Shown here: positions 50,062 to 59,069 of the stretch, piece by piece | Layout: the number at the start of each line of letters is the position of its first letter | Position numbering within the stretch: position 1 is the first letter of the stretch | NCBI RefSeq assembly: GCF_004134865.1 | Contig: NZ_SDPO01000003.1 | Location: 248,001 to 312,000, forward strand | Length of the DNA stretch: 64,000 bases | DNA from: Agromyces fucosus | Lineage (GTDB): Bacteria; Actinomycetota; Actinomycetes; Actinomycetales; Microbacteriaceae | Direction of reading: 5' to 3' | The notes under the pieces: generated by a model | What the model was told of the DNA's origin: nothing | Databases searched by the model: none | What the model saw: the letters and a program-made list of their open reading frames with translations, nothing else | Made by a program: the position numbers and the translations under genes

Positions 50062-50847
50062 GCCACCGAAGGGATCCGCTCCATGATCACCGCCCAGATC
50101 GAAGTCTCCGGACTCGCGAAGCGCATCGGCGACGTCGAGGCGGTGCGCGACGTCACGTTCGTCGCGGCGCCCGGCCGCGTCACCGGCTTCCTCGGCCCGA
50201 ACGGCGCGGGCAAGTCGACGACGCTTCGCATCCTGCTCGGACTCGCGCGCTCCGATTCGGGCACCGCGCTCATCGGCGGCCGTCGGTACGCCGAGCTGCC
50301 TGACCCGACGGGCACCGTCGGGGCCGTGCTCGACCTCGCCGGCGCGCATCCGGCGATGACCGCCCGCGGCCACCTGCGCGCCTACTGCGCACTCGGCGGG
50401 CATGATGCCGGACGCGTCGAAGCGGTGGCCGAGCTCACCGGCATGTCGGAGTACCTCGACCGCCGTGTCGGCGGCTTCTCGACGGGCATGCGGCAGCGAC
50501 TCTCCCTCGCGACGGCGCTGCTCGGCGACCCCGCGGCGCTCGTGCTCGACGAGCCGTCGAACGGACTCGACCCGGCGGGCATCGTCTGGCTGCGCACTTT
50601 CCTCCGGGAGTTCGCGGCGAAGGGCGGCACCGTGCTGATCTCGAGCCACGTGCTCACCGAACTGCAGCACGGCATCGACGACCTCGTGCTGATCGATCGC
50701 GGTCGCACGACCTGGTCGGGGCCGCTCGACGCGTTCACCGCGCGCGGCACGAGCCTCGAGGAGGCGTTCCTCGAACTCACCTCGGGAGTCGAGTCGTCGC
50801 CAGTCCCGACCGCCACCGCCACCCCCAACGCCACCGAAGGGATCCGC
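50062..50847 (+). repeat. 18-bp repeat carrying both ribosome sites of the ABC operon
   Basis: GCCACCGAAGGGATCCGC occurs at 50062-50079 and 50830-50847, each time 2-3 bases before the ATG of the ATPase and permease genes. Both copies contain the GAAGGGATC ribosome site. The second copy also codes Ala-Thr-Glu-Gly-Ile-Arg at the end of the ATPase. Confidence 0.9.
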
Positions 50848-50853
50848 GCATGA
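50083..50853 (+). CDS. ABC transporter ATP-binding protein
   Basis: 256 residues from ATG 50083, where GAAGGGATC stands before it. Walker A G-P-N-G-A-G-K-S-T-T near residue 40, signature F-S-T-G-M-R-Q-R-L-S near 135, Walker B L-V-L-D-E-P-S-N-G-L-D-P near 155 and the His switch S-S-H. Type of drug- or lantibiotic-exporter ATPases (BcrA/CcmA-like). The stop overlaps the next start (ATGA). Controlled by the divergent regulator. Confidence 0.94.
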   Translation: MITAQIEVSGLAKRIGDVEAVRDVTFVAAPGRVTGFLGPNGAGKSTTLRILLGLARSDSGTALIGGRRYAELPDPTGTVGAVLDLAGAHPAMTARGHLRAYCALGGHDAGRVEAVAELTGMSEYLDRRVGGFSTGMRQRLSLATALLGDPAALVLDEPSNGLDPAGIVWLRTFLREFAAKGGTVLISSHVLTELQHGIDDLVLIDRGRTTWSGPLDAFTARGTSLEEAFLELTSGVESSPVPTATATPNATEGIRA

Positions 50854-51647
50854 CCCGCCTGCTCCGCGGCGAGGTCGCCAAGCTCTTCGCCACCCGTCTT
50901 CCGCTCTGGTCGCTCGTGACCGCCGCGCTCTGCGGAGGCGGCCTGACCGGGCTCCTCTCGCTCATCGGCCCCGAGAACGCGACGCCGCCGCTTCCCGGAC
51001 TGGGCGCCGCCGAGGGCGTCGGCATCGTCGTCGGGATGAGCGGGCTCCTGCTCTTCGTGCCCGCGCTCATCGGCACGATCGCCGTCACCGGCGAGTACCG
51101 GCACCGCACGATCGGCACGACGTTCCTCGCTGCGCCGCGCCGCGGGCGGGTGCTCGCCGCGAAGCTCATCGTGTTCGGGGGTCTCGGCGTCGGGTACGGC
51201 GTGGTGTCCTCCCTCTTCGCCGGCCTGGCCGTCGCGGCGGGGGCCGCGGTGCAGGGGGTCGAACTCGGGGTGCCGCTCGCCGACCTCGTCGCGCTGCTCG
51301 CGCGGATCGCCCTCGCGGCGGCCGTGTACATGGTGCTCGGCGTCGCGATCGGCGCGCTCGCCCGCCACCAACTGCTCGCGGTCGGCATCGTGCTCGGGTA
51401 CTTCTACTTCCTCGAGCACGTGCTCATGATCATCCCCGGGGTCAACGTGATCCACCCGTTCCTCCCCGGCGGCGCGACCGCGGCTCTCACCGACTTCACC
51501 TTCCTGGGCGACGCGATCGCGGAGCAACTGCCCATGGCGGCCGCGTCGACGACGTCGCCGCTCGTCGGAGCCCTCGTGCTGCTCGGCTACGCGGTCGTGG
51601 CGGCCTGGCTCGCCATCGCGATCCCGTTGCGCCGCGACCTGCGCTGA
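50850..51647 (+). CDS. ABC transporter permease
   Basis: 265 residues, six membrane segments (for example L-S-L-I-G-P-E, L-I-G-T-I-A-V-T-G-E-Y-R-H-R-T-I-G-T-T-F-L-A-A-P, which is the usual cytosolic loop of ABC-2 permeases). Partner of the ATPase before it (four-base overlap), making an exporter. Its last 61 bases overlap, tail to tail, the end of the acyltransferase gene on the other strand. Confidence 0.9.
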   Translation: MTRLLRGEVAKLFATRLPLWSLVTAALCGGGLTGLLSLIGPENATPPLPGLGAAEGVGIVVGMSGLLLFVPALIGTIAVTGEYRHRTIGTTFLAAPRRGRVLAAKLIVFGGLGVGYGVVSSLFAGLAVAAGAAVQGVELGVPLADLVALLARIALAAAVYMVLGVAIGALARHQLLAVGIVLGYFYFLEHVLMIIPGVNVIHPFLPGGATAALTDFTFLGDAIAEQLPMAAASTTSPLVGALVLLGYAVVAAWLAIAIPLRRDLR

Positions 51648-52996
51648 ACCCGCAGCGCCGTGGTCGCCCTCGCGAGCACCGGGCCGATGTTCTCGCTGCC
51701 GTGCAGTGCGATCGTCAGCAGCGCGAGCGCGATGCCGGCCTGCACCGGCCCGAACCCGCTGACGAGCACAACGGCGACGCCGGCCACGCCGCAGACGGCA
51801 TCGAGGGCAGCCGCACGACGACTCGTCGCGGCGGGTCGGGGCGCTGCGTTCCGCGCTCGCTCGAACCGGGCGAACACGAGCGTGACGCACACGACGACGA
51901 CCGCCGCCGCGCTCAGCCAGAGCGGACGCGTCGCCCACCAGTCGGCGCTCATCGGCGCGGGCAGCGGCAGCCCGAATGCGGCGTTCGCGACGAGCAGTGC
52001 CCCCGCGAGTCCCACGAGCACCGGCATGTGCCACAGGTAGACGGTCATCGCGCGCTCGCCGACGGCCGAGATCGGCCGCGAGGCATCCGCTCGGTCGACC
52101 CAGGCCCTGATGCGCGGGCGCGCCAGCTGGAAGAGGGCGAGCTGTGCGACGCCGAGCACGACGAGGCATACGGTCGGCGGGTTGAGGTTCTCGTACATGT
52201 CGGCCGAGTACGGCGTCGCGGCGGTGAGCGCGACGAGCAGCGCGAGCGCGCCGGCGGCGATCGACCACAGGGCCGCGGGGGAGAGACGGTCGAGCGCCCC
52301 GTCGGCGAGGTGGAATCCGAGCTGCTGCACGAGCAGCCACACGAGCAGGAGGTTCAGGAAGCCGATGCCGTCGAGCCCGGTCGAGAAGCGCAGCATGTCG
52401 ACCGCGACGACGCCCGCGAGCAGCGCGACCGGTGTCAGCACCCGCGCGCGCTCGTGGGCGCGCACCATGAGCGGCACGAGCGCCGAGGTCGCGAGGTACA
52501 CGCCGAGGAACCACAGCGGCTGCCCGATGCGGAAGCCCGCCGTCGCGACCATCTCGGGCGGCAGCCCGGCGAGCGAGAGTGCCACGAGGGCGGCGGCGAC
52601 CACGGCGACGAGCACGACGGCCGGGCGCACGAGGCGCTCGACCCGCGCTCGCACGTAGTCCGCCCCGCTCGCCCCGCGGCTCCGCATCGAACGCCAGTGG
52701 TGGAAGCTCGAGAACCCGCCCGCGATGAAGAACAAGGGCATGATCTGCACGACCCAGCTCACGGCGGCGAACCACGGCCGGCCCTCGAGGGCGTTCTCGA
52801 GCACCGGGCCGTCTGGCCCGACGCTCACGCCGACCATCATCGCGTGCAGCGCGAACACCACGACGAGCAGCGCGACCCGGATCGCGTCGACGCTCGAGTC
52901 GCGGGTGACCGGCGTCGAACGACGAGCGGATGTCTCGGCGCGCGTCGCCGGATGGACGCGACCGGCCCCGGTCGAGGGTGCGAGTACGTCGGTCAT
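51587..52996 (-). CDS. acyltransferase-3 family membrane protein
   Basis: 469 residues from ATG 52994-52996 (GGAGG five bases before); a start four codons earlier is possible. About ten membrane segments after V-D-A-I-R-V-A-L-L-V-V-V-F-A-L-H-A-M, with M-P-L-F-F-I-A-G-G-F-S-S-F and R-V-E-R-L-V-R-P, the hallmarks of acyltransferase-3/OpgC proteins that acylate surface sugars, phospholipids or peptidoglycan using an acyl donor across the membrane. Substrate unknown. Confidence 0.9.
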   Translation of the reverse strand: MTDVLAPSTGAGRVHPATRAETSARRSTPVTRDSSVDAIRVALLVVVFALHAMMVGVSVGPDGPVLENALEGRPWFAAVSWVVQIMPLFFIAGGFSSFHHWRSMRSRGASGADYVRARVERLVRPAVVLVAVVAAALVALSLAGLPPEMVATAGFRIGQPLWFLGVYLATSALVPLMVRAHERARVLTPVALLAGVVAVDMLRFSTGLDGIGFLNLLLVWLLVQQLGFHLADGALDRLSPAALWSIAAGALALLVALTAATPYSADMYENLNPPTVCLVVLGVAQLALFQLARPRIRAWVDRADASRPISAVGERAMTVYLWHMPVLVGLAGALLVANAAFGLPLPAPMSADWWATRPLWLSAAAVVVVCVTLVFARFERARNAAPRPAATSRRAAALDAVCGVAGVAVVLVSGFGPVQAGIALALLTIALHGSENIGPVLARATTALRVQRRSRRNGIAMASQAATTA

Positions 52997-53103
52997 TGCC
53001 GCCTCCATCCGGGCGGCTCCTCCGCCCTCGAAGGCAGGTTAGGAAGGCGGCGTCGCCGTGCTCATCACCCGCAGGAGCGGTTCCGACCGGTACCGGCGTA
53101 CGG

Positions 53104-53775
53104 TCAGGATCCCGGTTGCACGAGACCGGTGTCGTACGCCAGTACGACGGCGTGCACGCGATCGCGGAGGCCGAGCTTCGAGAGGATCTTCGACACGTGG
53201 GTCTTCACCGTCTGCTCGGCGATGAAGAGGGCCGCGGCGATCTCGGTGTTCGAGAACCCCCGGCCGACGAGCGTCAGCACCTCGCGCTCGCGCTCGGTGA
53301 GCTCGGAGAGGCGGGTGGCGTCGATGCGCGGCGGCGGCGCCGACCGGGCGAAGTCCTCGATGAGGCGGCGCGTCACGCTCGGCGCGAGCAGCGCGTCGCC
53401 CCCGGCGACGATGCGCACCGCGGCGACGAGCTCCTCGGGCGTCGCGTCCTTCAGGAGGAATCCGCTCGCCCCGGCTCGCAGCGCCTCGTAGACGTAGTCG
53501 TCGATGTCGAACGTCGTCAGCATGAGCACGCGGGGCACGTAGTCGCTCGAGCGCGGCGGGGTCTGCAGGTCGCGGGTCGCCTCGAGGCCGTTGCGGCCGG
53601 GCATGCGCACGTCCATCACGACGACGTCAGGTCGCAGCTCGTGCGCCATCGCCACGGCTTGGTCGCCGTCGGCCGCCTGCCCGACGACCTCGATGCCGTC
53701 CTGGGCGGCCAGCACCGCCGCGAAACCGGCTCGCACCATCGCCTGGTCGTCGGCGATGAGCACCGAGATCGTCAC
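53104..53775 (-). CDS. NarL/LuxR-type response regulator
   Basis: 223 residues. Receiver domain with the D-D pair in L-I-A-D-D-Q, phosphorylation Asp in V-V-M-D-V-R-M-P-G-R-N-G, T/S and K residues in L-T-T-F-D and L-L-K-D; LuxR-type DNA-binding helix E-L-T-E-R-E-R-E-V-L-T-L-V-G-R-G-F-S-N-T-E-I-A. Start overlaps the kinase stop by four bases (ATGA). Forms a two-component system with the kinase next to it. Targets unknown. Confidence 0.95.
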   Translation of the reverse strand: MTISVLIADDQAMVRAGFAAVLAAQDGIEVVGQAADGDQAVAMAHELRPDVVVMDVRMPGRNGLEATRDLQTPPRSSDYVPRVLMLTTFDIDDYVYEALRAGASGFLLKDATPEELVAAVRIVAGGDALLAPSVTRRLIEDFARSAPPPRIDATRLSELTEREREVLTLVGRGFSNTEIAAALFIAEQTVKTHVSKILSKLGLRDRVHAVVLAYDTGLVQPGS

Positions 53776-55091
53776 ACCGCGCCTCCGTCCGACCCAAGCG
53801 GAAGGGTCGCGAGAACACGGTAGCCGCCGTCCGGCCGTTCGCCGAACTCGGCGCGCCCGCCGAGCAGTGCCGCGCGCTCGCCGATGCCGACGAGGCCGTG
53901 GCCGCCGCCCTTCGCGTCGGTGGCCGGGTCAGCCGTCGCCGCCTCGTTCTCGATGCACACGACGAGGTCGTCGGCGAGCACCTCGACCGAGACGAACGTG
54001 GTCGCGCCGGGCGCGTGGCGGACGACGTTGCTGAGCGCCTCCTGCACGATGCGGTAGGCCGCGGTGGCGGCGAGTCCGCCGTCGTGCAGGGAGGCGTCGA
54101 CCGTCAGCGTCACCGGCACGCCGGCGCGTTCGACGGATGCCGCGAGCTCGGGCAGTTGGGCGAGCCCGGGCTGCGGGGCGGTCTCCGCCGCGGTGTCGGC
54201 GCTGCGGAGCACTCCGAGCAGCTGTCGCATCTCGGTCATCGCCGAGCGGGCGGAGGCCGCGATCTCGGAGAACTCGGTCTTGGCGGCGTCGCTCAGCCCC
54301 TCGACCCGGTACGGCGCACTCGTCGCCTGCACGTGGATGATCGAGAGTCCGTGCGCGACGACGTCGTGCAGTTCGCGGGCGATGCGGTTGCGCTCCTCGA
54401 CGAGCACGCGGCGCTGCTGCTCGGAGGCGGAATGCGCGCGTTCACGGAAGAGCTCGACGCCGATCACGCGGCGCTGGGCGAGCAGCACCGCGATCGCGCA
54501 GGCGAGTGCCGTGACGGCGGCGCCCGTGATCATGCTGGCCGCAGCCCCGGTGTCGACGAAGGCGAACGGCAGCGTCACGACGACCCCCATCGCCCACGCG
54601 ATGAGGCCAAGGCGCCACTCCCACATGAGGCCGAGCACGATGAGCAGCACGCCCTGGCTCACGATCGAGGTGACCGGCCACGGCCACGGCCACCCCTCGG
54701 AGTTCATGGTGAGCAGTGCGAAGGCGAGCAGGCCCGCAGCGGAGACGCTCGCGGCGACCCACGGCCACCGCACCGCGAGCGGCAGCGCGATCGCGAGCGC
54801 GAGGCACGTGCCGAACGCGGCGAGCAGGTTGATGTCGTAGATGGTGGCCGCGAGCGGCACCGAGATGGCGAAGAGGATGATGGCGAGGAGCGAGGTCGAC
54901 ACGAGCATCCAGGCCCTGAACTGCCGTTCGTCGGCCGTGATGCGCGCGAGGCGCGCGGGCGCGGCGGGGATCGACGGCACGGGCGGAAGCGGCGCCGCAG
55001 GCGGGCGCGGCGGGGGCGGGGCCTGCTGCGCGGGACGGGCCTGCGCCGCGGCATCCGCCGGGCTCTGCTCAGGGTGATGGGTCTGCGCCAT
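53772..55091 (-). CDS. sensor histidine kinase (NarL-type partner)
   Basis: 439 residues from the ATG 55089-55091. A Pro-rich N-terminus, about five membrane segments (residues 55-200), then a HisKA_3 dimerisation domain with R-N-R-I-A-R-E-L-H-D-V-V-A-H-G-L-S near residue 245 (His is the phospho-acceptor) and a C-terminal HATPase with A-Y-R-I-V-Q-E-A-L-S-N-V-V-R-H-A and G-H-G-L-V-G-I-G-E-R. No large sensor domain outside the membrane, as in LiaS/DesK-type kinases that sense membrane state. Confidence 0.93.
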   Translation of the reverse strand: MAQTHHPEQSPADAAAQARPAQQAPPPPRPPAAPLPPVPSIPAAPARLARITADERQFRAWMLVSTSLLAIILFAISVPLAATIYDINLLAAFGTCLALAIALPLAVRWPWVAASVSAAGLLAFALLTMNSEGWPWPWPVTSIVSQGVLLIVLGLMWEWRLGLIAWAMGVVVTLPFAFVDTGAAASMITGAAVTALACAIAVLLAQRRVIGVELFRERAHSASEQQRRVLVEERNRIARELHDVVAHGLSIIHVQATSAPYRVEGLSDAAKTEFSEIAASARSAMTEMRQLLGVLRSADTAAETAPQPGLAQLPELAASVERAGVPVTLTVDASLHDGGLAATAAYRIVQEALSNVVRHAPGATTFVSVEVLADDLVVCIENEAATADPATDAKGGGHGLVGIGERAALLGGRAEFGERPDGGYRVLATLPLGSDGGAV

Positions 55092-55173
55092 GATGCCAGT
55101 AGCCAATCACGCCGTGTGCTGCGCTGCATCCCTCCCGAGGACGATTCGGGGGCGTACGCGGGTACTGTGCCGC

Positions 55174-56277
55174 TCAGCCGTGCGGGCGGAGCCCGGCGGG
55201 CGGGGTCACGCCGTCGACCGGGGTGTCGGGGCGCATGCCGGCGGAGGCGTGCACATCGCGCAGGCGCTGGGTGCGGTTCACCGTGATCACGCGGTCGTCG
55301 CGCAGCGGAAGACGCACCTGCTCCTCGGCGGGAATGCCGGCGCGCAGCTGGCGAGCCCGTTCGACCTCGGTGTCGAGCACGGCGCCGAAGAGCATCGCGA
55401 GGTTCGACAACCACACCCACAGCATGAAGGCGACGACCCCGCCGAGCACGCCGTACACGCGCTCGTAGTTGCCGACGCCGAAGACGTAGAGGGCGAACAG
55501 CGCGGTCGTCGCGATCCAGGCGAGCAGCGCGGCCACCGCGCCGATGCTGAACCAGCGCAAGTGCCGACGCCGCACGTTCGGTGCGGCCCAGTAGAGCACC
55601 GCCAGGACGAGCACGCCGATGGCCGCGAGCACGGGCACCTTGGCGAGGTCCCACCAGAAGACGACGCCCTCGTCGAGGCCGAGCACGCGGGCTGCGGCCT
55701 CGGCCACGGGCCCGGTCATGACGAGCCCGGCGGCGGCGATGGCCCCGAGCACGACGAGCACCGCGGACACGGCGAGCATCGCGGGACGCATCTCCCAGAA
55801 GGGGCGCCCCTCCTCGACCCGGTAGATGCGGTTCATGCCGCGGCCGAAGGTGCCGACGAAGCCCGAGGCGGCCCAGAGGGTGGCGACCAGGCCGCTCCCG
55901 AAGGCGAGCCCCGCGTGGGACGCGTTCAGCAGCTGGTCGAGCGGCTCGCGCAGGACCTCGACGACGGATGCCCCGCCGAGCTCCTCCAGCACCCGCAGCG
56001 CATCGGCCACGACCGCCTCGGCGCTGCCGAAGATGCCGAGCAGCGCGAGCACGGCGAGCAGCGCGGGGAAGATGGTGAGCAGCACGTAGAACGTCAGCGC
56101 CGCCGCGATGTCGTGCACCTGGTTGATGCGGTACTCGTGCACCGTGCGGGTGCCGATGATGCGCCAGTCGGCGCGCGAAAGTTGCGCCGGCGAGTCGTCA
56201 TCGGCCGAGCCGGACGGGTCGTGGACGGCTGGATCGTGGACGGCTGGATCGTGGTCGGATGGACCGTGTTCGGGCAT
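55174..56277 (-). CDS. YihY/virulence-factor BrkB family membrane protein
   Basis: 367 residues, six membrane segments. Family signs are the entry V-H-E-Y-R-I-N-Q-V-H-D-I-A-A-A-L-T-F-Y-V-L-L-T-I-F-P-A-L-L, the central L-W-A-A-S-G-F-V-G-T-F-G-R-G-M-N-R-I-Y and the late F-M-L-W-V-W-L-S-N-L-A-M-L-F-G-A-V-L-D. Probable transporter or membrane-organising protein, function unknown. The first 30 residues are an Asp/His/Pro repeat (D-P-A-V-H-D-P-A-V-H-D-P). Same strand as the kinase gene, 82 bases upstream of it. Confidence 0.93.
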   Translation of the reverse strand: MPEHGPSDHDPAVHDPAVHDPSGSADDDSPAQLSRADWRIIGTRTVHEYRINQVHDIAAALTFYVLLTIFPALLAVLALLGIFGSAEAVVADALRVLEELGGASVVEVLREPLDQLLNASHAGLAFGSGLVATLWAASGFVGTFGRGMNRIYRVEEGRPFWEMRPAMLAVSAVLVVLGAIAAAGLVMTGPVAEAAARVLGLDEGVVFWWDLAKVPVLAAIGVLVLAVLYWAAPNVRRRHLRWFSIGAVAALLAWIATTALFALYVFGVGNYERVYGVLGGVVAFMLWVWLSNLAMLFGAVLDTEVERARQLRAGIPAEEQVRLPLRDDRVITVNRTQRLRDVHASAGMRPDTPVDGVTPPAGLRPHG

Positions 56278-56388
56278 GATGCCTCCCGTGCAGACGCCCC
56301 GAGCCTACGGGTGCCGGCGACGTCGGCACAGGGGGTTGCCGAACTCAGGCCGATCACCTCATACGCGGGACGCGCGCCGGCCGGGCGG

Positions 56389-57405
56389 TCAGCCCAGGTG
56401 CGCGTGGAGGAACGCGGCGACGCGCGCGCGCATCGCCGCATCGAGGATGCCGATCGAATGATCGGAGCCCGGCACGACGGCGAGCTCGGCCGAGACGCCT
56501 GCCGCGGTGAGGGCGGTGGCGAGCCGCTCCGACTGCCCGAGCGGCACGACCTCCGCCTCGGCGTGCCCGATGAAGAAGGGCGGGTCGCTCGGGTCGGCGA
56601 AGCTCGCGGCCGAGGCATCCGCCGCCTGAGGGCACTCTTCGTCGCTCGCGCCCGGCTCGCAGTCGAGGTACTCGCCCACGATGCGCTGCAGCCAGTCGGA
56701 TGCCCCGTCGGACACGAGGTCCGCAGCCCCGAGCCCGACGGGGCCCGAGAGCTCGGCGACCGCCGCGACCCGGGATCCCTCGTCGAGCGGCCCTTCGCCG
56801 GTGGTGCCGAGCAGTGCGGCCAGGCTGCCGCCCGCCGAACCGCCGAAGGCGCCGATGCGAGCGGGGTCGATGCCGAAGCGCTCGGACTGCTCGGGGTCGC
56901 GGAGCCATTCCACCGCGAGCGCGACATCGTCGATAGCGGCGGGGAAGACGGCGTCGGGCACGAGCCGGTAATTGACGGATGCCGCGACGAACCCCTCGCT
57001 CGCGAGCCAGAGGCAGACGCCCCGCCAGTCGGCGTTGCCCTTGTCGCCGCGCGCCCAGCTGCCGCCGTGCACCGAGACCACCGCGGGCAGCGGCTCGTCG
57101 GTGAGCACCGCACCGGCGGGCGTGCACACGTCGAGGGTGAGCAGCGTGCCGTCTTCGCGCACCCCGTACTCGACGTCGGCCTCGACCGCGATGTCGGCCG
57201 GCGCCGTGAAGGTGCGGATGCCGATGAGCTCAGCGGTCGCGACCTCGCTCGCCGCGTCGGCGCCCCGGGGGTCGATCTCGCGGAGCGGCACATGGAAGCC
57301 CGAGAGCGCGCTCACGCTCGCGATGGCGGCTGCAGCGGCCGCGACGGCCCACACCACTCGCCGGGCGCGAGTGCCGGAGCCGCCTGTGCGTCGGGTCGAG
57401 TTCAC
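56389..57405 (-). CDS. exported alpha/beta hydrolase (esterase)
   Basis: 338 residues. N-terminal membrane anchor (V-V-W-A-V-A-A-A-A-A-A-I-A-S-V-S-A-L). Hydrolase core: oxyanion H-G-G-S-W-A-R-G near residue 110, nucleophile G-G-S-A-G-G-S near 195, and the catalytic Asp/His in D-P-S-D-P-P-F-F-I-G-H and G-S-D-H-S-I-G. This resembles the hormone-sensitive-lipase / BD-FAE esterase group. Tethered outside the cell. Substrate unknown. Confidence 0.9.
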   Translation of the reverse strand: MNSTRRTGGSGTRARRVVWAVAAAAAAIASVSALSGFHVPLREIDPRGADAASEVATAELIGIRTFTAPADIAVEADVEYGVREDGTLLTLDVCTPAGAVLTDEPLPAVVSVHGGSWARGDKGNADWRGVCLWLASEGFVAASVNYRLVPDAVFPAAIDDVALAVEWLRDPEQSERFGIDPARIGAFGGSAGGSLAALLGTTGEGPLDEGSRVAAVAELSGPVGLGAADLVSDGASDWLQRIVGEYLDCEPGASDEECPQAADASAASFADPSDPPFFIGHAEAEVVPLGQSERLATALTAAGVSAELAVVPGSDHSIGILDAAMRARVAAFLHAHLG

Positions 57406-57436
57406 ACCGGGCTCCGGGTTCAGGGGTGGAGTGATG

Positions 57437-57952
57437 CTACCTCACGTTCTGTGCAGGTGGAAACGCTTGCTCCTCGGCGGCGAGGGGCTTCGCGAAGCAC
57501 ACCGAGTGCGCCTCGCCGACGTACTGGCCGAACTGCGGGATCTCGCGGTAGCCGTGGCGCGTGTAGAGCGCCTGTGCGGCGTCGTGCAGGTCACCGGTCT
57601 CGAGCACGATCTCGATGAGCCCGCGCGCCGAGGCATCCGCTTCGATGCGTTCCAGGAGTGCGGCCGCGACGCCGCGACCGCGCGCATCGGAGTCGACGAA
57701 CATGCGCTTCAGCTCGCCGCGCGCGGCCGACGCATCGGCGACGAGTGCGGCGATGCCGACCGCGCGCCCGCCGTCGCGCGCGACGTAGAGGGAGACCTCG
57801 GGGCGTTCGAGGGTTGCGATGTCGAGCAGGAAGTTGCTCTCGGGCGGGTACAGGCTCTCGGCGAAGGCGGTGCTGCCGTCGAGGAGGCGTTCGACCTCGG
57901 GCTGGCGGGGCGGTTCGATGCTGACGGTCACTGGAGCGGGGTGCTGCGGCAT
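57437..57952 (-). CDS. GNAT-family N-acetyltransferase
   Basis: 171 residues. GNAT core G-E-L-K-R-M-F-V-D-S-D-A-R-G-R-G-V-A-A-A-L-L near residue 90, with R-x2-G-x-A acetyl-CoA loop R-G-R-G-V-A, then L-Y-T-R-H-G-Y-R-E-I-P-Q-F-G-Q-Y. The long L-Y-P-P-E-S-N-F-L-L start fits the subfamily that acts on small amines. Cytosolic; acceptor unknown. 31 bases separate its end from the esterase gene start, same strand. Confidence 0.88.
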   Translation of the reverse strand: MPQHPAPVTVSIEPPRQPEVERLLDGSTAFAESLYPPESNFLLDIATLERPEVSLYVARDGGRAVGIAALVADASAARGELKRMFVDSDARGRGVAAALLERIEADASARGLIEIVLETGDLHDAAQALYTRHGYREIPQFGQYVGEAHSVCFAKPLAAEEQAFPPAQNVR

Positions 57953-58115
57953 CCGGCGAGCATACGTCGCGGGTGTTTCGTCGCGATTTCGGAGTCGGCG
58001 GGAGTTCCGCGTGCCGCGACGGATCGCGGAACGGCCTCGCTACGATGAGCGCGACGCGGCTCCGCACCGTGCCGTCACGGGTCGACCGGAGCGCGAGACG
58101 TGAGGGGTGCACGCC

Positions 58116-58823
58116 ATGACCGACGACCGGAACCCGCAGAACGCGCCATCCGAACCGACGGGAGCATCGCCTCAGTCGTCGACCACCGCGGGTGCGCCCG
58201 CGAAGCCGGCGGGAGCGAGCCGCGCGATGCTGCTCTGGGTCGGTGTCGCGGTCGTGCTCCTCTCCTTCGTGGCGTCGTTCCTCGGGGCCACGCTGGCCCG
58301 GTCGTCGGATGCCGACGAGGCGGCCGCCACCCCGCCGCCGACCACGGCCGAGGTCGACGAGGCCGCCTACGAGGAGGCGCTCGCCGAGATCCTCCCCGCG
58401 GGATCCGCGGTGCGCGCCGGTTCTGGGGTTCCCGAGTCGGGCAAGGGCTACGAGGGCGACGTCTACATCGACATCGCCACGGCCGACGTCTACCTCTTCT
58501 CCGACGGCGAGTGGTCGCTCGTCGGCAACATCCGCACCTCGGCGGCCGAGCACCTCACGGGCGCGACCGGCGCCACCGGTGCGACGGGCGAGACCGGCGC
58601 GGCGGGCAAGCCCGGTGCCACCGGAGCGCCCGGCGCGAGCGGTGCTCCCGGCCAACCCGGAACGCAGGTCGTGCTGGGCGTCGGCGAACCGGCTCCCGAG
58701 ACGTGCACGACCGACGGCGACGTGTTCATCGACACCGAGACCGTGACCTTCTACGAGTGCCAGGGCGGCGCGTGGGTGCTCTCGGGCGCCACCGATGAGG
58801 TGGCGCCGGCTCCCGAGGGCTGA
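58116..58823 (+). CDS. collagen-like repeat membrane protein
   Basis: 235 residues from ATG 58116. Pro/Ser-rich cytosolic start, one membrane segment (L-W-V-G-V-A-V-V-L-L-S-F-V-A-S-F-L-G), an alpha/beta outer part with D-V-Y-I-D-I-A-T-A-D-V-Y, then 12 Gly-x-y triplets (G-A-T-G-A-T-G-A-T-G-E-T ... G-Q-P-G-T-Q), then a second D-V-F-I-D-T-E-T-V-T-F-Y-E-C strand. The paired D-V-x-I-D motifs flanking a short collagen stretch suggest a trimeric stalk on the cell surface. Function unknown. Confidence 0.85.
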   Translation: MTDDRNPQNAPSEPTGASPQSSTTAGAPAKPAGASRAMLLWVGVAVVLLSFVASFLGATLARSSDADEAAATPPPTTAEVDEAAYEEALAEILPAGSAVRAGSGVPESGKGYEGDVYIDIATADVYLFSDGEWSLVGNIRTSAAEHLTGATGATGATGETGAAGKPGATGAPGASGAPGQPGTQVVLGVGEPAPETCTTDGDVFIDTETVTFYECQGGAWVLSGATDEVAPAPEG

Positions 58824-59069
58824 GCCGCCGACGGCAGCGCGGATGTCCCGTGCGGGACTTTCCCAGACGATTCCGGTATCGTTGCCGAGTCGGTTCTGGA
58901 CACCGCGCTGTGCGCGGATGGGTTTGTGAGTCCAAAGGGCCGGTTTCGAGGCACAGGCCTCGGATAGTCACCGTATGTGAACGGCCCCGGTCGACGATGC
59001 TCCGGGTTCTCAGTGTGCTGCGCCTGCAGTGGCGCTGCCATGTACATGAGTACAACCCAGGAAGTCACC
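58824..59069 (+). promoter_or_regulatory. long leader region before the DEAD-box helicase
   Basis: 246 bases. Holds the hairpin CGAGGC-ACAG-GCCTCG (58947-58962) and several ATGs, of which only 59070 has a good ribosome site (AGGAAG). Long 5' leaders are typical of cold-shock helicase genes; the promoter is not identified with certainty. No gene seen. Confidence 0.5.

Noticed and set aside
58861-58890. Pieces of the hut operator (CCCAGAC and CCGGTATC) before the helicase gene
   Set aside because: The halves are in the reverse order and separated, so no dyad forms; taken as chance.
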